Shown piece by piece: positions 26,633 through 40,315 of a DNA stretch of 64,000 nucleotides. Position 1 is the stretch's first letter; each line of letters begins with the position of its first letter. A program made the translations under genes and the position numbers. Under the pieces are notes generated by a model, which was not told the DNA's origin, did not search any database, and worked only from the letters and a program-made list of their open reading frames with translations. This DNA comes from Nematostella vectensis (taxonomy: Eukaryota > Cnidaria > Anthozoa > Actiniaria > Edwardsiidae): positions 7,005,501-7,069,500 of the forward strand of contig NC_064047.1 in assembly GCF_932526225.1 (NCBI RefSeq), read 5' to 3'.

Positions 26633-26941
26633 CACTCGGCGATAACCTCTCGACTGACTACTTGCAAGATATGCAAACCTCCTGTCAGTAGGAACTTTAC
26701 GGTGAGTCTGACCTGTTCTTGTTTTTTGCTCCTTCTTATACCCGCCCATACTAATGAGCTAAAAACGACCTTGGCTTGAGAAACACAGCGACTCGCCACA
26801 AGAATTTTCATGTTAGTCGCTGCAATAGGGAATTCTTATACCCGCCTCACCCGCCCATACTAATGAGCTAAAAACGACCTTGGCTTGAGAAACACAGCGA
26901 CTCGCCACAAGAATTTTCATGTTAGTCGCTGCAATAGGGAC
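26633..26941 (-). promoter_or_regulatory. Promoter of collagen-like copy 3, two TATA modules
   Basis: Two tandem promoter modules (26733-26941) with minus-strand TATAA at 26736-26740 and 26836-26840, arranged as in unit 1. Confidence 0.62.
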
Positions 26942-27022
26942 TATTTGATAGGATAATTCACAAGGTTACTAACATTGTCTGTCTTGGGAATTCATATATT
27001 AGCTAACTTAGCAAATTAACTT

Positions 27023-27936
27023 ACTAGTACTAGTAAATGAAATTGGGGGCGAGAAAGTTTAGTGGTATTATTTTAAAATTTTATAGAATTTTAAAATTTT
27101 ATAGATAAAAACATACTAGTAAACAAAATTTCGGGGCGAGAAAGCAATCCGACAACTCGCCCCGACATTTGGTTTACTAGTATAACAATAACTATACTAT
27201 TAAATGAAATTACGGGGCGTAAAGCAAAAACGACAACTCGCCCCGAGATTTGGTTTACTAGTAGTAAGTAATTATAATACCGAGAAATTACGGGGCGTAA
27301 AGCAAAAACGACAACTCGCCCCGAGATTTGGTTTACTAGTAGTAAGTAATTATAATACCTATAAATTACGGGGCGACAAGCAAAAACGACAACTCGCCCC
27401 GAGATTTGGTTTACTAGTAGTAAGTAATTATAATACCTATAAATTACGGGGCGTAAAGCAAAAACGACAACTCGCCCCGAGATTTGGTTTACTAGTAGTA
27501 AGTAATTATAATACCTACAAATTACTGGGCGTAAAGCAAAAACGACAACTCGCCCCGAGATTTGGTTTACTAGTAGTAAGTAATTATAATACCTATAAAT
27601 TACTGGGCGTAAAGCAAAAACGACAACTCGCCCCGAGATTTGGTTTACTAGTAGTAAGTAATCATAATACCTATAAATTACTGGGCGTAAAGCAAAAACG
27701 ACAACTCGCCCCGAGATTTGGTTTACTAGTAGTAAGTAATTATAATACCTATAAATTACTGGGCGTAAAGCAAAAACGACAACTCGCCCCGAGATTTGGT
27801 TCACTAGTACCAAGAAATTACTGGGCGTAAAGCAAAAATGACAACACTCCCCGAGATTTGGTTTATTAGTACCAAGACATTACGGGGCGTAAAGCAAAAA
27901 CGACAACACGCCCCGAGATTTGGTTTACTAGTAATA
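27023..27936. repeat. 78-bp repeat array, unit 3
   Basis: About ten copies of the 78-bp monomer. The left edge (CTAGTATAACAATAACTATA) matches unit 1, not units 2 and 4. Confidence 0.95.
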
Positions 27937-28857
27937 AGACGCGATCGCGTGAAGCCGTGCTTAGAGTACGCCGTGTAATACAACACTGGCTGTCCGGGCT
28001 CCATGACCCTCTTTAGTATTGGGTACGCCTTGCTTGTCCACCACGGGTCCGTCGCTCGCCGTCGGCCTTTGTCCTGAAGGTCTTCCTCGTTTACTGCGAT
28101 GTATAATACACCTCCGTTCCGACATCTAATGGGACCTCTAGGGGAGGCTTTTCGGCTTTGAGAGGCACGCGCCTCAGCTTTATGGCGTCCTCAGGCGCAA
28201 GGCCAGTCATGCGAGTTTTCGTTGCGTTCATGTCCGAGATGACGATTGGCAGAGCAGTAACCCACTCGCGGTTTGTCTCGCCGGACGCAAGCTGCTTCGA
28301 GTACTGCGCACGAAATAGGCGCTGCGCCAGCCAGCGATGGAAAGACTCGGTGAAAGCTTGGCTCCTGTGGTGCCCAGGCTCAGCCCGTCGGACCTCCACC
28401 CCGTGGTCTGTTAGGAGCTTCGTGGTAGCACCCTTGAACTCTGGACATGGACTTTAGGCCATGTGAGAGGTCCCTCTTCATAGATGCCAGCGAGTTCGCG
28501 GGAGACGACGGCCGCGCTCTTAGTCCTCAGAGGGCGGGCGGCTTTATATCGTGAAGCAACGTCAACGACAGTCAGGGCATACACGAAGCGCCTCTTTCTT
28601 CGCTTACGTCTACTCTGGGGTGGCGGGCTCGACACTGTCCGCGGCTGCTACCTCGCGTTGGCTCCGCGCGTCAGCGCTTGCCGTTCCGGTGTCGGCACGA
28701 CAGTCCACATGACGCGCTATGTGTAACGCCCCGGCGGCTAAAGCCATCAAACGATGTAGTCGGACACTAGGTCATTGTGAAGATCGACCACGCTGTCTAT
28801 CGGCAGCGCCATGCCTACTAGCTTGGTCGTAAGCTTCAGAAAGCAGTCTACCAGGCC
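27937..28857 (-). pseudogene. Integrase fragment, unit 3
   Basis: Carries the same lesion of the VDDGTEF region as units 2 and 4. It also has a private deletion of about 50 bp near 28755, where AAACG joins directly to ATGTAGTCGG, consistent with a deletion between short direct repeats. No intact frame remains. Confidence 0.72.
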
Positions 28858-31800
28858 AGGGCCCATACATATCTCTCAATAATACCCCCAAAGCTCATAC
28901 ATACCCCTCAATAATACCCCCAAAGGCTCATACATACCCCTCAAAAATACCCCCACAGGTCCATACATACCCCTCAATAACACCCCCACAGGATCATACA
29001 TACCTCTCAATAATACCCCCAAAGCTCATACATACCCCTCAATAACACCCCCACAGGATCATACATACCTCTCAATAATACCCCCACAAGACCATACATA
29101 CCTCTCAATAATACTCCCACAGGCCTATACATACCTCTCAATAATACCCCCACAGGCTCATACATACCTCTCAATAATACCCCACAGGCCTATACATACC
29201 CCTCAATAATACCCCCACAAGACCATACATACCCCTCAATAATACCCACACAGGCCTATACATACCCCTCAATAACACCCCCACAGGATCATGCATACCT
29301 CTCAATAATACCCCCACAAGCCCATACATACCTCTCAATAATAGCCCCACAGGCTCATACATACCTCTCAATAATACCCCCACAGGCCTATACATACCTC
29401 TCAATAATACCCCCACAAGCCCATACATACCTCTCAATAATACCCCCACAGGCCTATACATACCTCTCAATAATACCCCCACAGGCTCATACATACCTCT
29501 CAATAATACCCCCACAGGCCCATACATACCTCTCAATAATACCCCCACAGGCCAATACATACCTCTCAATAATACCCCCACAGGCCCATACATACCTCTC
29601 AATAATACCCCCACAGGCCAATACAAACCCCTCAATAATACCCCAAAGGATCATACATACCCCTCAATAATACCCCAAATGATCATACATACCCCTCAAT
29701 AATACCTCCAAAGGCCTACCTGCCTACATACCCCTCAATAATACCCCAAAGGCCAATACATACCTCTCAATAATACCCCCAAAGCTCATACATACCCCTC
29801 AATAACACCCCCCACAGGATCATACATACCACTCAATAATACACCCAAAGGCCTATACATACCCCTCAATAATACCCCAAAGGATCATACATACCCCTCA
29901 ATAATACCTCCAAAGGCCTATACATACCTCTCAATAATACCCCAAAGGATCATACATACCCCTCAATAATACCCCAAAGGATCATACATACCCCTCAATA
30001 ATACACCCAAAGGCCTATACATACCCCTCAATAATACCCCAAAGGATCATACATACCCCTCAATAATACCCCAAAGGATCATACATACCCCTCAATAATA
30101 CACCCAAAGGCCTATACATACCCCTCAATAATACCCCAAAGGATCATACATACCCCTCAATAATACCTCCAAAGGCCTATACATACCTCTCAATAATACC
30201 CCAAAGGATCATACATACCCCTCAATAATACCTTAAAGGATCATACATACCCCTCAATAATACACCCAAAGGCCTATACATACCCCTCAATAATACCCCA
30301 AAGGATCATACATACCCCTCAATAATACCCCAAAGGATCATACATACCCCTCAATAATACACCCAAAGGCCTATACATACCTCTCAATAATACCCCAAAG
30401 GATCATACATACCCCTCAATAATACCTCCAAAGGCCTATACATACCTCTCAATAATACCCCAAAGGATCATACATACCCCTCAATAATACCCCAAAGGAT
30501 CATACATACCCCTCAATAATACACCCAAAGGCCTATACATACCTCTCAATAATACCCCAAAGGATCATACATACCCCTCAATAATACCCCAAAGGCCTAT
30601 ACATACCCCTCAATAATACCCCCACAGGCCCATACATACCACTCAATAACACCCCAAAAGATCATAAATACCCCTCAATAATACCTCCAAAGGCTTATAC
30701 ATACCCCTCAATAATACCCCCCAAGGCCCATACATACCTCTCAATAATACCCCCAAAGGCCCATACATACCTCTCAATAATACCCCCACAGGCCTATGCA
30801 TACCTCTCAATAATAGCCCCACAGGCCCATACATACCTCTCAATAATAGCCCCACAGGCCCATACATACCTCTCAATAATAGCCCCACAGGTCCATACAT
30901 ACATCTCAATAATACCCCCACAGGCCTATACATACCTCTCAATAATAACCCCACAGGCCTATACATACCCCTCAATAATACCCCCACAGGCCTATACATA
31001 CCTCTCAATAATACCCCACAGGCCTATACATACCTCTCAATAATACCCTCACAGGCCTATACATACCCCTCAATAATACCCCCACAGGCCCATACATACC
31101 TCTAAATAATACCCTCACAGGCCTATACATACCTCTCAATAATACCCCCAAAGGCTCATACATACCTCTCAATAATACCCCCACAGGCCCATACATACCT
31201 CTCAATAATACCCCACAGGCTCATACATACCCCTCAATAATACCCGTACAGGCCTATACATACCTCTCAATAATACCCCCACAGGCCCATACATACCCCT
31301 CAATAATAGCCCCACAGGCCCATACATACCTCTCAATAATAGCCCCACAGGCCCATACATACGTCTAAATAATACCCCCACAGGCCTATACATACCTCTC
31401 AATAATACCCCCACAGGCCCATACATACCCCTCAATAATACCCCCAAAGGCTCATACATACCCCTCAAAAATACCCCCACAGGATCATACATACCTCTCA
31501 ATAATACCCCCACAGGCTCATACATATCTCTCAATAATACCCCCACAAGACCATACATACCTCTCAATAATACCCCAACAGGCCTATACATACCTCTCAA
31601 TAATACCCCAAAGGCTCATACATACCTCTCAATAATACCCCCACAGGCTCATACATATCTCTCAATAATACCCCCACAAGACCATACATACCTCTCAATA
31701 ATACCCCAACAGGCCTATACATACCTCTCAATAATAATTACACAGGCCTATACATACCTCTCAATAATACCCCCACAGGCTCATACATACCTCTCAATAA

Positions 31801-31907
31801 TACCCCCACAGGCCCATACATACCTCTCAATAATACCCCCACAGGCCCATACATACCTCTCAATAATACCCCCAAAGACCTATACATACCTCTCAATACG
31901 AGAATAA
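28858..31907. repeat. 33-bp minisatellite, block D
   Basis: About 92 copies of the 33-bp monomer. Between about 29640 and 30660 the block is dominated by CCCCAAAGGATCATACATAC and ACACCCAAAGGCCTATACAT types in a regular higher-order pattern, resembling the left part of block B. Confidence 0.97.
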
Positions 31908-31919
31908 GAGTGTGCGCAC

Positions 31920-33176
31920 TTCGTTATGTCACTAGTGTGCACCAGGCATTACTCAGAGTCATTTCCCATATCAATCAATGGTTGTCGTTTTTCTCAATTG
32001 TCTAAAAGAGTCTGGCGCGAGCGCGGGAAACCTTTTGATAATCTATAACGTTAGGGTCTTGGCTGGTTTCAAAATGACGGTCAGCATAATCGCTGTAAAA
32101 CATTAATTCCTGTATGTCTACGTGGAAATTCTCTACGTGCACTGTTCAAAGAGAGGAAAACGAATGCAGCGGCGGACTCCCAAATATGGTATGTAATTCA
32201 AAATAAGGAATTGGCCGAGCAAGCGAGAAAAACTACAATTTTCAAAACAAAATTGTTTGATATGACTATGATTTTTAGTTCCAGCCAATCTCGTTCCCAG
32301 AGCCCACATACATGCTGCTGGTCAAAAGGTAAGAGACTTTGGAATGAGGTTGAGTTCCATTCCAACTACAATAATGATTGCGCATGTGCAGTGCCCAACT
32401 TGAAGACGGACTAGTAATCATTGGCTAAAGTTGCAGGGAGAGAAGGAAGAAAGTAAAGAGGACCTCACAAAGAAGGCACCAGAAGGCTTCTGTTCTGGTG
32501 GACGGAATTTTTCAGTTGTGCGCTATGCTAATAACAGGGTTTTTTTTTCAAATCATATTTGTTGCACAAATTGTTCTCCGTCCTACATCCACATCACCAT
32601 TAAATCCAGGAGCACGTGCTCCTTCCCCCCCCCCCCCCCCCATCATTACAAATGTGTTCAAAAATTACAATTACCAGTAAGGGCGTGGCTGTGCCCCCCC
32701 AAAAGATTTCCAAGCCTATGTTACAGCTTTGAAATTCATATATCAAACGAAATAAACGGCTCCACTCTATTTGCGATTTCGCATGAAGAGACCATGGATG
32801 TGGTATTTTCAAATATTATTAAAATGAAAAGGATCAAGACAAACCCATGAGTATCTCAAATCTGTGTATACCAGCCAAAAGTAACAAGCATTGTATGACA
32901 TAGACCAACATCTGTTTAGTTTACTTTTTTTATATGTGTTCTAAGCAAACAAGACAGAATATATTTACACTACACAATTTCAATTTTTTAAAGATTTATT
33001 TTTTCATTAGACATACAACTGCTGTGAATAACAGCAGAGCACCGTATACTATAAACCCGATAACTTTTCTTTTATTATTATTCAATCAGTCATGCAACAG
33101 CTTGTGAGTGAACTAGACACATTGTTACCCCACCCCTTACAAATATTTTATTATTCCATCAATCGTACAACTGGAA
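31920..33176. other. 3' flank of collagen-like copy 4
   Basis: Unit-common spacer with no gene recognised. Its left junction differs from the other units: the minisatellite ends in CGAGAATAAGAGTGTGCGCA before the common TTCGTTATG. Confidence 0.6.
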
Positions 33177-36100
33177 TCACTTGGTGCAGACTACGCATGT
33201 CAGCTCATACCCATCTACATACGGGGCACACGGTAGTGACCCACACCTCCCCTCCACGGGGTACAGCAGTGCTCCGTTATGGTCAGGGCTAGTACCCGGG
33301 ACATACTCGGCATCGTGATCCACGCACACGAACTGACTTGAGTGCTTGTGAAAGGCGTATGACGTCATCAGGTAGCCGTAGTACTCGCGGGACCATCCCG
33401 CGGGACAGCGGGCGACTGCGGGTATCATGAGCTGGGTGCTGCGGGACGGGACGTAACACACGGCGCACGGGACATCGTGGTCATGTAGGGCTTTTCCACG
33501 TGTGAAGGGGCTGCGGTCACTGACTTGATACTCGGCGCCGTACATGTAGCCGCTGATCTGATGTCCCGGGGTGAAGTTTATGTACTGGGGGGTCTCGGGG
33601 AGACACACGTACTCTGCCGCACCTCCAGGGTGATCAAGCCACTCCCCGCCGACACGCCCTTTAAGGAAAAGGTATATGAGACAAAAGACAGCGGCGTAGC
33701 CAGAATTTTTAACACGAGGGGGCCCAAAAGGCCTTTTCAAGGCATTGTCTCCTGTGTTTTAGATAATGTCTCATACATTTACTGCATATCAATATTTGGG
33801 TGACCTTAAAACTCGCTCGGACAATCTCTTGGAGGCCTGGGTCTAAGGGCTTTTCAAGGTTTGTGTGATAAAGATTTGACCAAGCGATAAAGTTTTTTTG
33901 ACACATTTTTGCCTCGAGTCTCAAATTGACAGAAATCAGCATTTTTTACCATGTTTTCTGGAGATCAGGGAGCGGGAAAACTTTAGCTCTTCTAAATATG
34001 GGCATCAATGCCCATATAAGGCAACGCATACGAAGGACACTATCCGTGGGGAATATGTTTGATATGTATTTTTGGCTGCTAGAAGGGGGGGGCGTGCCCC
34101 CTTGGCCACCCACCCCCCCCCCCCCCCGAGTACGAAAAAATCTGTTACCTCCCATCAAAGGTGCAGCCCCTTATGGCTCATACGGTAACTACCTAGGACC
34201 GTTATGATCATAACGCACTCGTTATTTTTCCTCCTTTTTGGTACCCATGACTAGTATCCTTTTGTCACGCTAGACATTTTCCATATAATCAAATATTCAG
34301 TCAAAGTGAGTAGTTTTAGAATCAATAAAAACAAATTAGTGGTCAGGTTTCTTTAGTTTCAAGATTTTGTGGTTATTGGGATAAGGATAAGTAGTTTCAT
34401 GATTTAGCGGTTATTAGGGTAGTCATATAGTAGAGAAGATAGGAGACCTTGACTTGATTTTATTAGATATGTTATCATGAGCCTTTAGAAAGCATCATTG
34501 GTAAATGATATGGTATCGGGAAAATACCACTGTTTTGACATCTCTTTTTATAATTTGTACCCGCGGAAAACTTGAATTTAGTAACAGGAAACCAAGAACA
34601 CCTGGAGCCGTGCGTAAGAACAATAAGAGGCGACAGCCACTTGTTTTATCGATTATTTCTTAATTCTCGTATTTCGCCCCTACTAGACCTAAAAACATCA
34701 TCACACGATAAGCCTCATAAATAGCCGGACTTAGGCGTCCCGGTATAAAAAGATATTCATTGCGTGTGTGCTCCCGATGCCAAAAATAAATATTGTCTTT
34801 ATAACGGATTCAGGGATTAGGTCATATTTAACCTATAACTGATAAAGGTAACAAAGGTTAATAAAACTATAAAATTGCAGCACGGACGCGGTTTGCCCTT
34901 GTGGTCTAGTTCCAAACAAAATAAGTTTAAAAATACACGTGTGAGAAGGAAAAACAACTTGCACAGCTGGACCGCAGAAGGACAGGCCGCTCTGAGTAGA
35001 GCATATAAAAAGGGAAAGGTTTTAGAGCAAGATATATCAGCTTTTACTACCCTCTGTTGTCGAGGAGAATAAAACTGGTACTTCCCGCCAAGCGGTCAGC
35101 TAGTCCTTTCTCCATCATCCCCTCGCAACTATACACGTATCCTACCTTTGTAGACGAGCAGCGCGGAGCCTGGGCACGAGGTCTTCCCCCATCGCACGTA
35201 CTGTACACCAGAGGACCCCCTGGGACCGGGGGGACCCCTCGCACCAGTCCCTCCCTGAGCACCGGGCGCTCCCTTTGGACCTTGATGATCACGATTTCAA
35301 AAATGAAATTATACGATAAACAAATTGATTTTAAACGAATTTAAATAAAAATGGATTTGTCTTTTGTTAGTACTCACCATTCAGTCCTGAATTTCCGTCC
35401 TTTCCGTCTCTCCCTATGAATGATGGGTAATTCAAAATGTTCAGTGACTGTTGATATTATATTATTTTTAACCAATTTTTAGCCAGGATATCCCCTTCAG
35501 CATTGCTGATAAAAAAAAAACGATGCCATTGATTGATATGTCAAAAACAAAAATAACTGTTTTTCATAAAAGGTTAAAAACACAAATCGCCTTTTACAAG
35601 AAGCCGAAGAAAAAAAATACAATGCAAATGTATATTTTCTAAATAATATTTTCTTTTTTTGCGTGTAGAAAATAAAAATATATTTGATGATGATGATATA
35701 TTTAAAAATGATATATAATGATGATCATGTTATTAGGCATATTTCATATTTAAAAATGTACTTCCTTTTTTCAAAATCTGAAGTGTTCAATAAAATCTTA
35801 AAATGTTCCTTTTTGTTAAAATAAGAAATTTCTTCTACAAAAAAATAATAATAAATGGTTTACCTGGTTTTCCATCACGACCATCTCTACCTAAAAGATA
35901 AATTAATAATTAATAATTAATAATTTGAAATCGAAAAACCCTCTTAAGATACAAAAACGAGCAACGAGAATGCAGGTAACCGAAGCGACCCAGAAAACAG
36001 TCCCTCCCTGAGCAGCTGGCGCTGCCTTTAGACCTCCAAGATCACGACGTTAAGAAAAATAGAATAAAATGATAAATACATTCATTTTAAACAAATTTAA

Positions 36101-37896
36101 CAAAAGACTTGTCTTGTTTTAGTACTTACCGTTCAGACCCGGTTTCCCGTCCTTTCCGTCTCTCCCTATGATGATGATGATGGAAAATTCAACATGGATG
36201 TTACTAAAACGGGGAGCGGGGAACAGGGATCTGGGAACGAGTGATCAGCGGTAGGGCACAGCGATGTAGCAACCTCATCTGCGTCTCTTTGGCTCTTCTT
36301 TCGTTAAAATGGATGGTAAGTGAAATCTCTGACTCTGTTTCTAAGAATTATGAATAATTCATGCGTGGTAGTTTAGTGCGAGCTGAAATCGCAAGCTGAT
36401 GTTTTTCTTTTACAAGTTTAACAATGTCTGAGCTTGAGTCCAAGTCTGAGCTTGAGTCTGAGCTTGAGCTGTAATAAAGTGTACAGAAGAACCAATAAGA
36501 TGGGGCCAGAAAAGTAATAACATTTTGCAATAGTCTAATTTAGTAAACAGTCAACTTGGTGTTAGAGGAAAGAAGGGTCATGGTCACGGAAAACAGCAGC
36601 TTTCAACATCTCATAAAAATACTGAAAATAGCACCTCAAATTTGTAAAGAGTGCTTTTCATCACTATGGGATGAGAATTTGAAGTCATGGCAATGTAGGA
36701 TTGCAAAAATATCCACGGATTCAAAATATGTTTCCATAAATCTCTTTTCAAGTTTACCATTGCGATTTTAGCTCGCACTAAACTACCCAAGCAAACTGTT
36801 ATCATATTATCCCTTTCAACATACCATTCACTTGACTTGATCTCTATCACATCTAAAATAAGAGAAACGTATTAGATTCGATTCAATGGGCGCATGAATT
36901 ATTCATAATTCTTAGAAACAGAGTCAGAGATTTCACTTACCATCCATTTTAACGAGAGAAGAGCCAAAGAGACGCACGTGAGGTTGCTACATCGCTGTGC
37001 CCTACCGCTGATCACTCGTTCCCAGATCCCTGTTCCCCGCTCCACGTTTTAATAACACACATTCAACATGTTCAGTGACTGCTGATATTATTTTATTATG
37101 TACTGATGTATGTGTTATTGATTATGTAATATGTTATGCATTGATAGTCACCTCGATGCCGTTGGAGTTATGTATTGATAGTCACCCCGGCATTGGGAGT
37201 TATGTATTGATAGTCGCCTCGAAGCCATGGGAGTTATGTATTGATAGTCACCTAGAAGTCATGGGAGTTATGTATTGATACTCACCTCGAAGCCATGGGA
37301 CTGTTGCTCCGCCTGAGAGAAGGGCTTTCATTCTGGCAAGAAAAATATAATTGTCAAATATCAAACAAAACAAGAAAAAATTTCTATTTATCATTACCAC
37401 AATCACCAAGCAATTATGCCTAGGTTTAACAAGTTTTTAAAAGATTCCGTAAATAGCCACATAACAATTTAACTGAATTAGAAGCCAGCAACAATATATG
37501 AGCAAATTCGAAAGCAGCTAGGAGATGAATCCCCCACGCGCTGTGATGTCTCTGATTCCCTTTTTTATCAAAATCCAACAGGCTTTGACACATGCAGAAA
37601 ATTCAATAAAAGAGTTTAACTCCGTAGGAGAAATTTATTAATATTGATACTAATGCTAAAAATATTACAAATTTTCCTAAAACGATTTGTTTTATGTACA
37701 CTCACTCTTTCTCGATGCTTTCCAGTCTGTTATTGAGTTCTGCGTTGGTGGGAATGCCACGTCGCTCTAACTCATCAGCCTGTTCCCGAGTCCTCAGTCC
37801 CTGGTCCTCCATTCCATCTTTCTCAGCCACTAGTACGGTAGCACAGAGCGCCACAAACAACAGCACAGTGATACGAGTACACAGGGGCATCTTCAT
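33177..37896 (-). CDS. Short-chain collagen C4-like protein, copy 4
   Basis: Apparently intact. Proposed exons: 37706-37896, 37286-37312, 36130-36165, 35864-35890, 35378-35413, 35146-35280 and 33177-33658. Lengths and phases equal those of copies 2 and 3. Variable sites in the last exon read GEWLDHPGG, HQISGY, EYQVSDRSP, KALHDHD, TSYAFHKH and TSPDHNGALLYP; this copy is closest to copy 3 in the domain. The last intron carries a 292-bp insertion (33785-34076) not present in other copies, and the fourth intron carries the transposon. Predicted secreted collagen-like protein. Confidence 0.85.
33785..34076. mobile_element. Unit 4-specific 292-bp insertion
   Basis: Units 1-3 run straight from CATACATTTACTG into TATTTTTGGC; unit 4 has 292 bp between them. 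Its ends read CATATCAATATTT and AAACATATTC on opposite strands (right end GTTTGATATG), a weak inverted repeat of about 8 bp. I see no target duplication. It may be a small MITE or a deletion product; the class is unknown. Confidence 0.5.
36196..37060. mobile_element. Non-autonomous DNA transposon (long-TIR MITE), unit 4
   Basis: Same 865-bp element as in units 1 and 2, with a perfect 9-bp duplication ATTCAACAT at 36187-36195 and 37061-37069. Confidence 0.88.
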
Positions 37897-38423
37897 CACT
37901 CGGCGATAACCTCTCGACTGACTACTTGCAAGATATTCAAACCTCCTGTCAGTAGGAACTTTACGGTGATTCTGACCTGTTCTTGTTTTTTGCTCCTTCT
38001 TATACCCGCCCATACTAATGAGCTAATAACGACCTTGGCTTGAGAAACACAGCGACTCGCCACAAGAATTTTCATGTTAGTCGCTGCAATAGGGACTTCT
38101 TATACCCGCCTCACCCGCCCATACTAATGAGCTAAAAACGACCTTGGCTTGAGAAACACAGCGACTCGCCACAAGAATTTTCATGTTAGTCGCTGCAATA
38201 GGGACTTCTTATACCCGCCTCACCCGCCCATACTAATGAGCTAAAAACGACCTTGGCTTGAGAAACACAGCGACTCGCCACAAGAATTTTCATGTTAGTC
38301 GCTGCAATAGGGACTTCTTATACCCGCCTCACCCGCCCATACTAATGAGCTAAAAACGACCTTGGCTTGAGAAACACAGCGACTCGCCACAAGAATTTTC
38401 ATGTTAGTCGCTGCAATAGGGAC
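37897..38423 (-). promoter_or_regulatory. Promoter of collagen-like copy 4, four TATA modules
   Basis: Four tandem promoter modules (37997-38423). The distal three have an exact 109-bp period. TATAA occurs on the minus strand at 38000-38004, 38100-38104, 38209-38213 and 38318-38322. This is the highest copy number of the module in the window. Confidence 0.62.
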
Positions 38424-38503
38424 TATTTGATAGGATAATTCACAAGGTTACTAACATTGTCTGTCTTGGGAATTCATATATTAGCTAACTTAGCAAATTA
38501 ACT

Positions 38504-39340
38504 TACTAGTACTAGTAAATGAAATTGGGGGCGAGAAAGTTTAGTGGTATTATTTTAAAATTTTATAGAATTTTAAAATTTTATAGATAAAAACATACTA
38601 GTAAACAAAATTTCGGGGCGAGAAAGCAATCCGACAACTCGCCCCGACATTTGGTTTACAATAACTATACTATAACTATACTATTAAATGAAATTACGGG
38701 GCGAAAAGCAAAAACGACAACTCGCCCCGAGATTTGGTTTACTAGTAGTAAGTAATTATAATACCGAGAAATTACGGGGCGTAAAGCAAAAACGACAACT
38801 CGCCCCGAGATTTGGTTTCTAGTAGTAAGTAATTATAATACCTATAAATTACGGGGCGTAAAGCAAAAACGACAACTCGCCCCGAGATTTGGTTTACTAG
38901 TAGTAAGTAATTATAATACCTATAAATTACTGGGCGTAAAGCAAAAACGACAACTCGCCCCGAGATTTGGTTTACTAGTAGTAAGTAATTATAATACCTA
39001 TAAATTACTGGGCGTAAAGCAAAAACGACAACTCGCCCCGGGATTTGGTTTACTAGTAGTAAGTAATCATAATACCTATAAATTACGGGGCGTAAAGCAA
39101 AAACGACAACTCGCCCCGAGATTTGGTTTACTAGTAGTAAGTAATTATAATACCTATAAATTACTGGGCGTAAAGCAAAAACGACAACTCGCCCCGAGAT
39201 TTGGTTTACTAGTACCAAGAAATTACTGGGCGTAAAGCAAAAATGACAACACTCCCCGAGATTTGGTTTATTAGTACCAAGACATTACGGGGCGTAAAGC
39301 AAAAACGACAACACGCCCCGAGATTTGGTTTACTAGTAAT
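38504..39340. repeat. 78-bp repeat array, unit 4
   Basis: About nine copies of the 78-bp monomer, with edge and internal variants matching unit 2. Confidence 0.95.
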
Positions 39341-40315
39341 AAGACGCGATCGCGTGAAGCCGTGCTTAGAGTACGCCGTGTAATACAACACTGGCTGTCC
39401 GGGCTCCATGACCCTCTTTAGTATTGGGTATGCCTTGCTTGTCCACCACGGGTCCGTCGCTCGCCGTCGGCCTTTGTCCTGAAGGTCTTCCTCGTTTACG
39501 GCGATGTATAATACACATCCGTTCCGACATCTAAGGGGACCTCTAGGGGAGGCTTTTCGGCTTTGAGAGGCACGCGCCTCAGCTTTATGGCGTCCTCAGG
39601 CGCAAGGCCAGTCATGCGAGTCTTCGTTGCGTTCATGTCCGAGATGACGATTGGCAGAGCAGTAACCCACTCGCGGTTTGTCTCGCCGGACGCAAGCTCC
39701 TTCGCGTACTGCGCACGAAATAGGCGCTGCGCCAGCCAGCGATGGAAAGACTCGGTGAAAGCTTGGCTCCTGTGGTGCCCAGGCTCAGCCCGTCGGACCT
39801 CCACCCCGTGGTCTGTTAGGAGCTTCGTGGTAGCACCCTTGAACTCTGGACATGGACTTTAGGCCATGTGAGAGGTCCCTCTTCATAGATGCCAGCGAGT
39901 TCGCGGGAGACGACGGCCGCGCTCTTAGTCCTCAGTGGGCGGGCGGCTTTATATCGTGAAGCAACGTCAACGACAGTCAGGGCATACACGAAGCGCCTCT
40001 TTCTTCGCTTACGTCTACTCTGGGGTGGCGGGCTCGACACTGTCCGCGGCTGCTACCTCGCGTTGGCTCCGCGCGTCAGCGCTTGCCGTTCCGGTGTCGG
40101 CACGACAGTCCACATGACGCGCTATGTGTAACGCCCCGGCGGCTAAAGCCATCAAACGGCCGCGGCGTAGGGCCAGGCTTCCGCACAATGTGCGGAGCTC
40201 GTTGTTGACGATGTAGTCGGACACTAGGTCATTGTGAAGATTGACCACGCTGTCTATCGGCAGCGCCATGCCTACTAGCTTGGTCGTAAGCTTCAGAAAG
40301 CAGTCTACCAGGCCA
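39341..40315 (-). pseudogene. Integrase fragment, unit 4
   Basis: Near-identical to the unit 2 relic, including the lesion that removes the second catalytic Asp near 39845. Confidence 0.75.
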
